Assembly (NCBI GenBank): GCA_025093985.1
Contig: JACAAK010000007.1
Location: 2,046,001-2,110,000 of the forward strand
Direction: 5' to 3'
DNA length: 64,000 nt
From: Calvatia gigantea
Taxonomy: Eukaryota; Basidiomycota; Agaricomycetes; Agaricales; Lycoperdaceae
Translations under genes and position numbers: made by a program
In this document: positions 10,715 through 20,681 of the stretch, in pieces
Layout: every line of letters starts with the position of its first letter
Numbering within the stretch: the first letter of the stretch is position 1
Notes under the pieces: model-generated
Database searches by the model: none
Seen by the model: the letters and a program-made list of their open reading frames with translations, nothing else
Told to the model about the DNA's origin: nothing

Positions 10715-11955
10715 TCACAGTCTAGCTGTTTCTCTATCAGCCTTCTTGCTAGCCTCGTCGAAGGGAATCACAAGAGCCATCTGTGTAGATATGGCCAAGC
10801 ACACCTGCTTATCTCTCCATCCATCAATCGGCTCCCCTTCACCGATGTTAGTCGGTGCAGTCCAAATTTCCACATACCCTTCATGGCGACCTTGTGGGTG
10901 GTTCATGAATTTACTATTGGAGTAGATACCAATCGTGCGATCAGCATGGTACTTAGACGGAGGCGGAATGGGGGCTTTGAACTCGATGGAAAGCGTGACA
11001 GTTGGGAACCAACTGTCGGGAGGCGATGATTCGGTCATCAACGTGGATGATACTTGAAACCACATAACTTACCTGGTGACCATGCCCTTCCTTTCGGTTC
11101 GAGGCAACAACGTGGGCAGATTTGGGAAGACGTCGACTAGGAAGGGGATGGAAGAATACGTGATCCTTTCTCCCTTGTCTGCGAACCCGAACCAGGAACC
11201 CCATTCAACGCTTTCGCCTCCAATGGACGAACTGTTCGTGCGGCTATGGTGGTCAGGCGAATTTTTTGCCGTGATATCGGGCTCTTCTGTCGACAGGACG
11301 CGATTTGCAAACCTCCATCGGCCTGCCAAATCCCTCTTGGGAGCCTTTGAAGGATGAAGGTGAAGAGGTACGCGTCGAGCATATGGGGAAGGAGGTTGAA
11401 CGACCAAATTGGCTTTATCTCCGGGAGCGGGACCGTTATGGGCGAAAATCATGTGTGTTGTGACTTTGAGCGTGTTCTGGCCGCAGTCCGGACTTAGTAC
11501 CAATATTTTCGACTAAGCGCGTTGTCGTACATACCTTCTGAAATAGCTCTGCAGTCAGGTTCGTGAATATCTTCCCAGACTTGACAATGCGAACGCGAAT
11601 TTCAAAGGGCGCAGCAGCCGACTGTCGCAAGAAATGTGCCGTGACATGAACAGGGTCCTTATGAGGTGTCGTCGACTGAAATTGAATTGCAGCGTCAACC
11701 AGTAAGGCGAGGATGTATCCTGAGGTAACGTTGCTTTAGCTTCTAGAAACTAAGAGTTCGTCAAAACATCTAAGCACCTCCATGAGGTATCCTATAATAT
11801 AGTCGAGCGTCAGCCGAGAATGACAAAGTAACAAAACGCGAACCACACTTGACAACAACCCATTCTGGGTCAACAGTTCCATGGTAGACCCTTCCATGTT
11901 CACGGTCTGTCTCGGGTTGGGATTCAAGTTGGATAGCTTTGCTGAAGGGGGCCAT
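10715..11955 (-). CDS. Acyl-CoA thioesterase-like protein (double hotdog)
   Basis: Five exons give a protein starting MAPFSKAIQLE, with HGTVDPEWVV, then after two short introns GYILALLVDAAIQFQSTTP and HVTAHFLRQSAAAPFEIRV, IVKSGKIFTNLTAELFQK, LKVTTHMIFAHNGPAPGDK, NSPDHHSRTNSSSIGG, and the C-terminal half WFPTVTLSIEFKAPIPPPSK with GRHEGYVEIWTAPTNIGEG and QVCLAISTQMALVIPF. This is the layout of fungal thioesterase-like superfamily proteins with tandem hotdog folds, which hydrolyse acyl-CoA esters. The substrate is unknown. The four introns have standard borders. ATG 11953-11955 is the first start in frame with the family-like N-terminus. Confidence 0.85.
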
Positions 11956-12625
11956 GAGTGACGGCTTCAGACAGGAATATAGTGTGATAACTTACGCCAG
12001 GGACCCAATTAAGGTGTGGGGAAGATTAAGTCCGGGTGATTCGGAAGACACAAATCCCGGTTCTCGCAGTCACAGAAACACATTGCCCAGGCACCTGTTT
12101 CCAATGTAATGGGCATGAACAAGCGACGAAACTCAACATCTGGTTAGGACAGTTGTACCTTCATTACTTCAATGTTGTACGTATTATAACGCAGCTCGAG
12201 TTGGGTAAAATGAGTGTGCGTGACCGGCCCTGGCGTTTGGCTGAAAGGGTGCGCTCGATGGACTTCGGCGGACGCCGTCGTTGCCTCCATTGACGTGATT
12301 AGGATCTGGTAAATGGAGTTTTTCAGGGAGGGCGAGTGGTGAATTCAGCGTCGATAGCTCCTGGTACTACATGATTCTGAAGAAAGTCGAGTGGTGCGAT
12401 TTCCTGCGACCTTCCATGCGTCTCGGCAGAATGTAACGATGGAAGCGTGACACTGCTTCCGCACAGCTTACCGCGCAACAGCAACAGAACAGCGCCTTTT
12501 CTACATTCGTTTCCCTTTTGGCCGAGCCGCTAGCGTTCATTCTTTTCCCTTGTTCTTCTTTTGTGTTATATTTTATGGACTTGAGGGCGTCTTACCCACT
12601 GACTTGAGACTAAACCACGACGACA
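11956..12625. other. Divergent intergenic region
   Basis: About 670 bases between two divergent genes (the thioesterase-like gene and the DHHC enzyme), so it should carry both promoters. A pyrimidine-rich stretch at about 12490-12590 precedes the DHHC start, as is common at fungal promoters. No gene is seen. Confidence 0.5.
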
Positions 12626-14137
12626 ATGGTGCTTCGAACCCTCCCCCTGCTCAACTTTGGATTGGGAATGCAATCACGGACTCCCCCGCCTGGATCCAAT
12701 TTACCTGACTACGACGACGAAACGGTTGTGAAACGATGGTACCACTATGCACCACTTGGCGGTACGTTTATCAACTCAACTATCGTTGGGATTTCACACT
12801 GATTCGCACACATTCATTCCATCCAGTGGTTGTTCTGCTAATTCTTGCGCCTCACCCTTCCTTACTCTTTGTACTCGTCGATTTCCACCTTTTAACCATC
12901 GGCAATACCTATGCTTTTGGACTCCACCTCTTTGTAACCTACACTTTGACCTTTCTTTCCTTGTCATCTCTCATCGTTTGTGTTGCTCGCGACCCTGGTC
13001 CCTGTTACCATGCCAAAACCGATCGGCAGTAGTGACGCGGATGACGACCTCGATATCACGGCGGCGCTAATGCCGTCTGACGACTTCAACCACCCAAATA
13101 AATGGTGTCGCAAATGCTGGGTATGTGTTTCGCTTTCCTGTTTACTTGGAGGTATTAATTCATTCGTTATAGGCACCGAAACCCGAAAGAACGCACCATT
13201 GTAATATCTGTGGTCGGTGTGTTCTTAAGATGGGTCAGTCTGCCTTGTCAAGTCGTTTGGAAATACTCGTTCATATAATGGATAGATCATCATTGTCCAT
13301 GGCTAGCATCTAAATGCGTCGTGAGTCGATCTGATATTCTGTGGAACAGAAATTCCGATAAATTCTCGTCTAGGGCCACCGCACATACCCTGCTTTTGTT
13401 CACTTCTTGACTTGTATCACCTTCCTTGCGCTGTACATCTGTGTTATATCAGTACCCGCTCTACTTTACGCCTTCAATAATCCTCTCGAAGTTGTAAGTC
13501 GATCCTCATTCTCCAGTCTCCGTCGAATAAACATCAACTTTTTTTACTCCCAACCTCTAGAACGAAATTACGCCCGTACATGAGTTGGGACTAGCATTCG
13601 CGGGCGCGATTTTCACCCTCGTGATCGGTTCTTTCTTAGGATACCACATTTATCCTCATCTCGTATGTCCAAGCTCTCTCCTACCCTGATGCAAAACCAC
13701 ACCGACCCCCGTTCTCGTTCCAGAACTAACCAAACAACATTGGAGCATGTCACACCCTTCATGATCTTGCGATACCTTTCCCCACTTCCCCGCGGCCAAC
13801 ACCGCCTATCCGACCCTCCTCTAGAACCCGAGTTATCATACGAACAACGAAGACTCGTGAGGGACGCACACGGTCATATTAGACCCTACGACTTAGGCTG
13901 GCGGAAAAATTGGTCTCAAGCCTTCGGTTGGTCGCGTAGATATAGTTGGTTGTTCCGACTGTTCTGTGGCGGATCGTCGTAAGTCCCTCTTGATGTGCCT
14001 TATCTGGGTACCTGCAGAGTTTTTACCGATTGTTTTCTAGGCCTGGAGATGGTAAAACTTTCGCTCGAAATCCCAAAGCCGACGAGCTGTTTACAAGGTT
14101 GGCGGAAGAGCTTGTGAAGTCGGAGATGGACCCTTAA
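12626..14137 (+). CDS. DHHC palmitoyltransferase, with two apparent frame breaks
   Basis: Membrane enzyme that attaches palmitate to protein cysteines. The N-terminus (MVLRTLPLLNF) is followed by two hydrophobic segments (VVVLLILAPHPSLLFVLV; YTLTFLSLSSLIVC), the DPG motif (ARDPGP), an acidic linker, the Cys-rich domain (KWCRKCWAPKPERTHHCNIC, GRCVLKM) and the catalytic DHHCPWLASKCVGHRTYPAF. Two more TM segments (FLTCITFLALYICVISVPAL; LAFAGAIFTLVIGSFLGYHI) and a TTxE-like NQTTLEHV follow, then a soluble tail. Two single extra bases break the frame: a T near 13003, right after DPGP, and a C near 13654, before the intron that precedes NQTTLE. No intron explains them without losing conserved motifs. 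Apart from those, all seven exons read perfectly, so sequence error or very recent loss is likely. Confidence 0.85.
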
Positions 14138-16858
14138 ATTATAGATTTACTCCAGCATTAGAATTATACCGGACTCCGATCATACTGGACTTTGAGATTA
14201 ACCTTAACTTACATCCAGGCGATAGTTATTATTGAAACTCGAACAGGGATATCTCTACTCGTTGACTACCTTGCTGTAAAAACTTTCATCCAACTTCTGA
14301 GGCGTAGTACACTGAGCTGGATTGAGGCAAGTCCGTCCCAGTTCGGTTTGTTCAAGAATAACTGAGGAAGAAGAATTGTGAACCGTGTTGTACTCACTTT
14401 TGTTTCCATCGCTATACGCCACGACCTAGGCAGCCACTCCCCTGCTGGAAGTTGTGGCGTACAAAGGCCACCACGTTGGGCAGTCCTTTCTAGAAAGTGG
14501 TCGAACTTCTGGGTCGGCGCTTGCACCGAAAATGATGTGGCACTCAAAACTGCCACTTTGTAAATATCTCCTTGACAGCGAACGTAGTGGGAATAATGTT
14601 GAACCGCTGAAATTAGGTTTTCGTCCTGGCTAACGGAGCCGAAATTTCCGAAGGTCAACTGGAGTTAAAGCTAGAGGCTAGAGCGACTAGCAAGAGCTCT
14701 CTTGAAGCTCTGCCCGTTCTCACATTTATAACCTTGGATAATTTACAACACAGTCAAGCTATATGTCAGCAGCGAAGTAAATAGAATTCTTGTCTGGCCG
14801 TTTGGGAAGAAGACCACAATATGATAGGCAGTGCATCCCCCACCACGGTGAGGAGTCTTGGTGAGAGCTATCCCCACCCCCTGACAAGACAAGTAACCAG
14901 AGGTCTTCAACACGAACCTGAAACCATGCATTACACAGGCCAAGATATACATAAGTACTGATAATAATGCACCAGGTCCAGACCTCAACCTCATAACTGA
15001 ACCGGAATACCCGTGTATTGCAAGAACAAGCGTGCGAAACAGTTGAAGTAGCACCCTTGTTTATCAAAGCCATTCTGCGGCCGTCACTCGTGGAAGGTGT
15101 AAGATCATCACCGTAATTGCTCTGAGGTGTCACTCAAGGAGATAAGCTCTACGTCTTACTATTGACAATCAGACGTAGTCGACAACATCCAGTAGCTACA
15201 CACATAACCACAAAATGCTGCCGGAAGATGACCTGGGGTAATTGATTTAAAACCAGCACCATCAAAAACCGTGAAGTCTTCAATGACACAGTAGAGAACA
15301 ACATCTCTACGACTCTTAGCGAATCAGATAGGGGGATATCCCACTTCGGCGAATCACGCCATCACTAATGCACATCAATCATGTCAATCCTCTCCAGAGA
15401 ACAGGGGGAACCCTGCGGAACTACCCAGCGCATCTCACACTGGCCATAATCAAGCAATGTTCTCAGACATCACAAGCGTCTCATGATCAAATCTGATCTA
15501 CAGGTAAGTATGTTGCGAGTGCACATGAGAGTTGATACACACCTCGATCAATATCTTTGCAGGTGAGTTGACCTCACCCCAAAGGAATGTTAGGCTGGTG
15601 CCCATCACGTAGGAATACAACCGATCCCGCCCTCTGAAGAGATGTGTAAGCCGATGATGAAAAATGACAAGCCAACATAATCGACACACGCACCAAACGG
15701 TTGGGGAGTCAACTCCAAAGAGACAATTGGGCGTGGCGCAAGGCTTATATCACCCAAGACTCTAGGGCAGGCTTTTCAATGGACGGCTTGTTCCGGTCTA
15801 TCGTTCACGTGATTTAATCCGGGATTCTGAGCCTCGATTCCCTGCCGTAGGGATCGCGGTGAGAAATATACGTATGTACAAGATTTTCCTCTAGCTTGGC
15901 GTTGGGCCATACGGTTCTGACGGTGACTCCAACAGCGGTGGGTCTACTCCCTTTCCGGGAACTGAGTGGCTTGTTTAATGAATTACCGACTGTGGGTGAA
16001 AGCGGGTTATTGACCACCCGCGCGTAACGATCAGCCTGGTGTGCCACTCAAATGTACCCGCGGAATAATGTTCGCGAGCCTTACACATCCGCCTTTCTTT
16101 TGACTGCCACCTTTGATACACGCCGACCACATTCTTAAACATTTATTGCCCTGAAATGCACGATGGAGCAGGGTAGGTGGGTGGACCTTATCTAGGGTTA
16201 GTAATACCCGCCAGTTAATCAGCTCAACAAGCTGCCCGAATACCCAATTCTATCATGCCCGTGCAGATAAGTAGCCTATGCGACCTTCGGGCGCATAGCT
16301 TACAGGCAGAACGTTTTCCGAAGTCTTCTCAGCTACGTCCGTATATGGCAAGTCGAAATTAACACCATCCCCCATTGGTTCACTGGTACAATCCCGTGTA
16401 GCTTGAGGCAGCCTATCTCAGACACTCGCGACCGCGATTAGGTGCCTACTCGACTGGACGCGTCGGCACAGTTGTATACTGGTTGCATTTAATCACTTCA
16501 TCGGGACCCCAGTGCGAACTTGTTTTCTCCCAGGACCCACATATTCTCTCCCCAAGTTGTTGGCTTACCGACCCGATCGGTCTGCCCAGTGGTCATTCGT
16601 CCTTCTGCCGTCTGTGGTTGCAAATCGGCGCCTACCAGTTTGCCGACTGGATCGCCAAAAGCTAACATTCCTTGATCATATTTCCCGGCCTTGGTCTCCC
16701 TCCTGTGTTTTTGTTTTAAGCACACCTTCCTGCGGCATTGTCGTCGCCCGCGGGAGTGCGTCAAATATCAAGGCACAGCCATCTTACTCCTCTCCCAAAA
16801 TACACCTGTGCTCAAGAATTCTTCTTCCTTCTTCCTCGACTGAAGCTGGGGGACAAGA
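14138..16858. other. Gene-poor 2.7-kb region
   Basis: No convincing gene. Minus-strand fragments with a membrane-protein flavour occur at 15498-15689 (FHHRLTHLFRGRDRLYSY then FLWGEVNSPAKILIE, followed by a good GTGTGT donor) and at 14743-15133 (WCIIISTYVYLGLCNAWF). They might be exons of a TLC-like membrane protein or its relic, but I cannot join them. A strong hairpin lies at 16271-16304. The last 300 bases should hold the promoter of the gene at 16859. Confidence 0.4.
16271..16304. other. Hairpin with a UUCG-type loop
   Basis: A near-perfect inverted repeat: left arm GTAGCCTATGCGACC, loop TTCG, right arm GGCGCATAGCTTAC. It pairs over about 13 positions with one bulged A and one C-C mismatch, and the loop is the very stable C(UUCG)G type. 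It lies in non-coding DNA far from annotated genes. It could be a structured RNA, a cruciform-forming site or part of an element; the sequence alone does not decide. Confidence 0.45.
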
Positions 16859-17645
16859 ATGACCACACCGTTAGCACCAGAAATCATTTGGTTCACTCCG
16901 TCAGAATCTTATCTCAATGACCCTATTAATACCCTCCGTGCTGTGGGCAAGTCTTCTTCAGGTCGCGGACTTCTTGGGTCAGTTGTCCACGTTCTTTCAA
17001 GCGAGAGTAGTCTTCTTACTTGTGGGCTTAGGATATACTATGGCTTCGAGGAACAAGACCCGTCAGTCGGGGTCTGGGTAATGGGTATGTCTCACACCAC
17101 TGCTCTCGCTCTCTCTCTCTCCTCACGTCCCCCAGTTTGGCACTCGCTCGCCGCACACCAATCTTTTATGGGACATGAAACTTACATCGATTTTGCGCTC
17201 CCGGTCATGGAGGCTATGGTCGGTCCTGGTGAAATCAAACAAGTCCTTTGCTCCGAACCTTCCGAGTTCCTTGAGGCCGTCTCTTCTCCCATTACGCAAT
17301 TCATCTCTGTGACAATTCGTCCTCGACATGATAGGGGCTATGAACTTGCCCCACTTGTCGAGGAGCTGGTGGGTGGCTTGAAAACGGCGCCTGGCTGTTA
17401 TGGAACGAGCTGGGCACCATCGGTCGAGCACGACAACATGTATGTTGGCATCACTGGTTGGCGGTCGATATCGGTATGATGCTCCTTTGACCTCTTGCAG
17501 GTCTATATATTCCTGACCTCGAGATACACGCTTTTAGGACCGTAATAACGCTGCCAGTGGGGTCCTTGCACCCACCATTACCCAAATCCGGGAACTTGGA
17601 ACGGCCAAGTTGAGATATACTCGTCTTCAGTTATACGAGCCTTGA
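16859..17645 (+). CDS. Small protein of possible dimeric alpha/beta-barrel (ABM-like) type
   Basis: Three exons. Exon 1 starts MTTPLAPEIIWFTPSESYLN and ends DPSVGVWVM. After a 52-nt intron comes VWHSLAAHQSFMGHETYIDF, SEPSEFLEAVSSPITQF, SVTIRPRHDRGYELAPLVEE and DNMYVGITGWRSIS. A second intron (donor GTATGA, about 17477-17545) leads to a last exon ending ELGTAKLRYTRLQLYEP at 17645. Skipping that intron would end the protein prematurely. The pattern 'W-x-S-x-x-A-H-x-x-F-M' followed by a final 'G-W' block is typical of antibiotic biosynthesis monooxygenase-like and other dimeric alpha/beta-barrel proteins in mushrooms. Activity unknown. Confidence 0.7.
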
Positions 17646-17877
17646 TCATAGCCGATACTTTGCACTTCCTTTCCTTCGTTCGTTTATCTAAGTTGGGTTC
17701 TGGCGTTGTTCTGCTACTTTTAATGTCTGCACGCGGTCGCATGCTATTTCAATTATGTTTTGGGCTTTTTTAGACACCCGTCTTATGATGCGGTTCCAGT
17801 TCGGACAATCACGCCTGTATTGTATCTAGCTTAGTGAATTTTAAACAAGCCATAGATTGTATCGTCCATATAATTAA

Positions 17878-18798
17878 TCACCAAACCCGAGGAATCAGTT
17901 TCCGCAATAGGGGTATAAGAACAACTCGCATTGGACTGAACTGTAGCGGCAGCACCATGCCTCCTCCAAGTCCGCGTCGATGCCACGAGTTCACTGTATG
18001 TGCATACCTCTTCAGAATCGTCGAAATAACAAGGAGGGAAGGATTATTGGACATACCCATTGGTTGAGCCAAAACAAACATAACGAGGTGTACCCATGCT
18101 CTTCCCAACTTGCCTTCCACCCTCCTGCCAGTAATCCTCCTCCACAGGCGTTCGCCGATTAATATAGGCCCTTGGGATGCGAAAAATACCACGGGTGTAA
18201 AATCAAACCCTCTATTCATCGCGTACATTGCGCATTCATGGAACAAACCTGAAGCAACGAATGTTCCAAGCAGCATACCTAGACTCCCAAACCGAGCTAC
18301 TAAACTTTGCTTCGAAAGTTTGATGGAGGGGGATAATAGGACCGATGGAGCCAGAACAATGTTGGCAAGTGCTTCGAACAGCCATTTGCCTGGGTATCCA
18401 CCGAAGACCAGGAATGTTTGTCTTAAGAGTTGGTGCCACCTTCTTGCCCAAAGTTCGTGCATGGATTCGGCGACCCAAGGATCTTCTAGTACAGGGGGCC
18501 AACACGTTGGTGAGGTGCCAATTACGCCCACAGCGAACAAAGTGCAAAGATCATATACCATACCAAAGCCTCCGAGGAGTGCGGTCCCCGTAAGGATATG
18601 GAGAAAAGTTGACACGAGGTATCGAGGAACGGGCGGGAGATCTGGGTAGAATATGCTCCCTCCTAACGGCGTGCCAATGCCGCCGGGGGAGGCCTTAATT
18701 ATGGATTCACAAAAGTCTAATGTGAGATAGTTTTTCACGATGATGTTGATGAGTAATCTGAGGGAATAGCATTCTGAAAATTGAAATATCCTCAACAT
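17878..18798 (-). CDS. Wax synthase-like membrane acyltransferase, N-terminally short
   Basis: Related to the wax synthase/MBOAT-like family, membrane enzymes that move acyl groups to alcohols. Recognisable blocks are NYLTLDFCESIIK, GTPLGGSIFYPDLPPVPR, DPWVAESMHELWARRWHQLL, RQTFLVFGGYPGKW, GTFVASGLFHECAMYAMNRG, GERLWRRITGRRV and VLAQPM. An intron with a GTATGT donor (about 18000-18058) then leads to NSWHRRGLGGGMVLP and the stop at 17878. The first usable ATG is at 18796-18798, with an in-frame stop just upstream. Family members usually have about 100 more N-terminal residues with extra TM helices, for which there is no room before the CTK2 stop 33 bases away. It is therefore a 5'-truncated copy, or a short variant. 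Confidence 0.75.
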   Translation of the reverse strand: MLRIFQFSECYSLRLLINIIVKNYLTLDFCESIIKASPGGIGTPLGGSIFYPDLPPVPRYLVSTFLHILTGTALLGGFGMVYDLCTLFAVGVIGTSPTCWPPVLEDPWVAESMHELWARRWHQLLRQTFLVFGGYPGKWLFEALANIVLAPSVLLSPSIKLSKQSLVARFGSLGMLLGTFVASGLFHECAMYAMNRGFDFTPVVFFASQGPILIGERLWRRITGRRVEGKLGRAWVHLVMFVLAQPMGMSNNPSLLVISTILKRYAHTVNSWHRRGLGGGMVLPLQFSPMRVVLIPLLRKLIPRVW

Positions 18799-18830
18799 AG
18801 AAATCAAACTGTGCTCAAATAGTTATATTC

Positions 18831-20320
18831 TCATGATAGGGCTCCGGCAGCCTGAGGTGTAAATAAGAACCTTACAGTACTCTCGTTCCTCCCTAGCAAA
18901 TTGGGATCATCAGGATGCCATAGGTAGTTTGCATCAATCATGCCCAGAGACGGTCGTTGTCTCGGGGGCCTCTCGGTTTCTCGCATAGCAATCTTCAGTC
19001 GTATTAGTTGGTCGGCGTTATAGGGTGCTTGGGCTTGATTTACATGAGGGTGGTGGCTTGAGTGGCGAGTGAGATGTGGGGAAGGCGAGGATGGAGTACT
19101 TGGTGACGTTGATGCTGAAGGGTTTTGCATGCATTGGATAATGAGGTCGAGGAGTGTATGGGCGATTTCTGTTAAACGGTAAGTAAGGGAGTACGCTATG
19201 AAACTCCTGCTCACCCTCCAGGTCTTCCACCTGTGACTGGAATTTTCTTTCCCAGTCACCCCCTTGCTTAAGCCTTTTGGCCAGTTCTTCTGCAATTATT
19301 TGATCCTCATTCGAAGGTTGCTGTTCGAAAGATGTGAGGAGGCATGCGACATATAGTCCACCGAGTGCTAGTGTATGAGGGGGATATTGCAGGGGCAAGA
19401 GTGTGCGGTGGCTGAGAATATTTGAGCAGAGGTCCAAAGCTACCTGAGCGTGGGCTCGGAACATACCAGTCTACGACAAGTCTCCATCCCAGTTTAGTCA
19501 ATGATTTAGTCGCTGCGAAAGTAATCTTTCAGCACTGAATATCTCCAGGAACGGGTTAGTCTCTGCTGACCTCCTAGCGCCCGCCCAATTTTGATGATAT
19601 ACGGGAATGGCAGGCGACATGTAAAGTTGAAGCAAATGGTCTCAAGAATGAGTCGTTCTATCGCCAATAATCTCTGTCGGTCATTCTCTACCACCTGAAC
19701 ATACCAATGTCAACATCAGGGCAAGGGGTAACACTGGTCGGAATAAGTACCTGAGGGTCCATCGAGTCCAGGTCGATTTCCCCTCCTGGATGTTTAGACT
19801 TTGCAGCCAGGTCAGGAAATCGAACGGCATAAGAGACAGCCAAAAGCTCTCGAGGCTTCTTCAGCGTATCATGCATTTTTGTTGACACATAAAGGGCAGC
19901 AAGGCATACATCCTACGCCAAAGCATCCTTCAGACGAAGTTTAGACTTCAGTGTGCACAACGTACCATATAGTTGAAATCCTTCCTGGGGAAGAATAGAT
20001 GAAATCTATGGTGCAGTGTTTGAGCCGTAGCAATTGTTCGGCGTGGGCTATAATCAAAACCGCTATTAAACCCCATCTCCGGACAGGACTGAGAGCTCGA
20101 CGCACAACCCAATCCGAGCACCCATGATTTCTAGGAATCCACAGGCATTCTGACGAAGTTTGTCCTCTTGAGACAGAGAAAGCTTCCCGCGCTGTCTGTC
20201 CGATAGAATTTCGACGTCGGATGGCACAAAATACGGATGATAAGACTTAAAGCGAGAGGTGGATAAATTTGTAGGGGATTGGGCGCGAGAATGGCCTCCG
20301 TCGGTTGAAGACATGGTCAA
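18831..20320 (-). CDS. CTK2: Cyclin subunit of CTD kinase I (Ctk2-like)
   Basis: Cyclin partner of the kinase that phosphorylates Ser2 of the RNA polymerase II tail. Seven exons: YHPYFVPSDVEILSDRQRGK with KLRQNACGFLEIMGARIGF, RRTIATAQTLHHRFHLFFPR, DVCLAALYVSTKMHDTLKKP, RELLAVSYAVRFPDLAAKSK, VVENDRQRLLAIERLILETI, CFNFTCRLPFPYIIKIGRAL, a second cyclin fold (GATKSLTKLGWRLVVDCHRT, LLPLQYPPHTLALGGLYVAC) and VEDLEEIAHTLLDLIIQ. A Ser/Pro/His-rich linker and a tail ending TVRFLFTP finish it. All six introns keep the frame; one of 55 nt lies between VVD and CHRT. The Met at 20318-20320 or the one two codons later may be the start. Divergent from the acyl-CoA dehydrogenase gene. Confidence 0.92.
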
Positions 20321-20681
20321 GGTCAGTGGGAGAGCGGATCAAAGTCTGGCACTTATGTCATTTACTTTACCTTTCCTTTCCGAGTGTTTATGTGCTGGGC
20401 GCAAACATATTCTTTGACCTTCCTCCAATGTCGTTCACGATTTATTAATACAGACATCTCCAGAGACAGTGCAAGCGCCCGCGTGGTGTTCAATACAGGC
20501 AACGAAGAACCCGGCCAGACTATTTGGAGTTATGTGTGCATATGATGTTCTGGCCACCATTTATCATATGCATCATCGCATGTGAACTCGTCAGGTCATG
20601 ACAGCCTGGGCAACGGTGTTCAGTTATCCGGGTCCTCGTTGACTACTTCCACCATACCCTCTCTTACTGGAAGATCGCCTA
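20321..20681. other. Divergent intergenic region
   Basis: About 360 bases between CTK2 (minus) and the acyl-CoA dehydrogenase (plus); it must carry both promoters. No other feature was seen. Confidence 0.5.
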
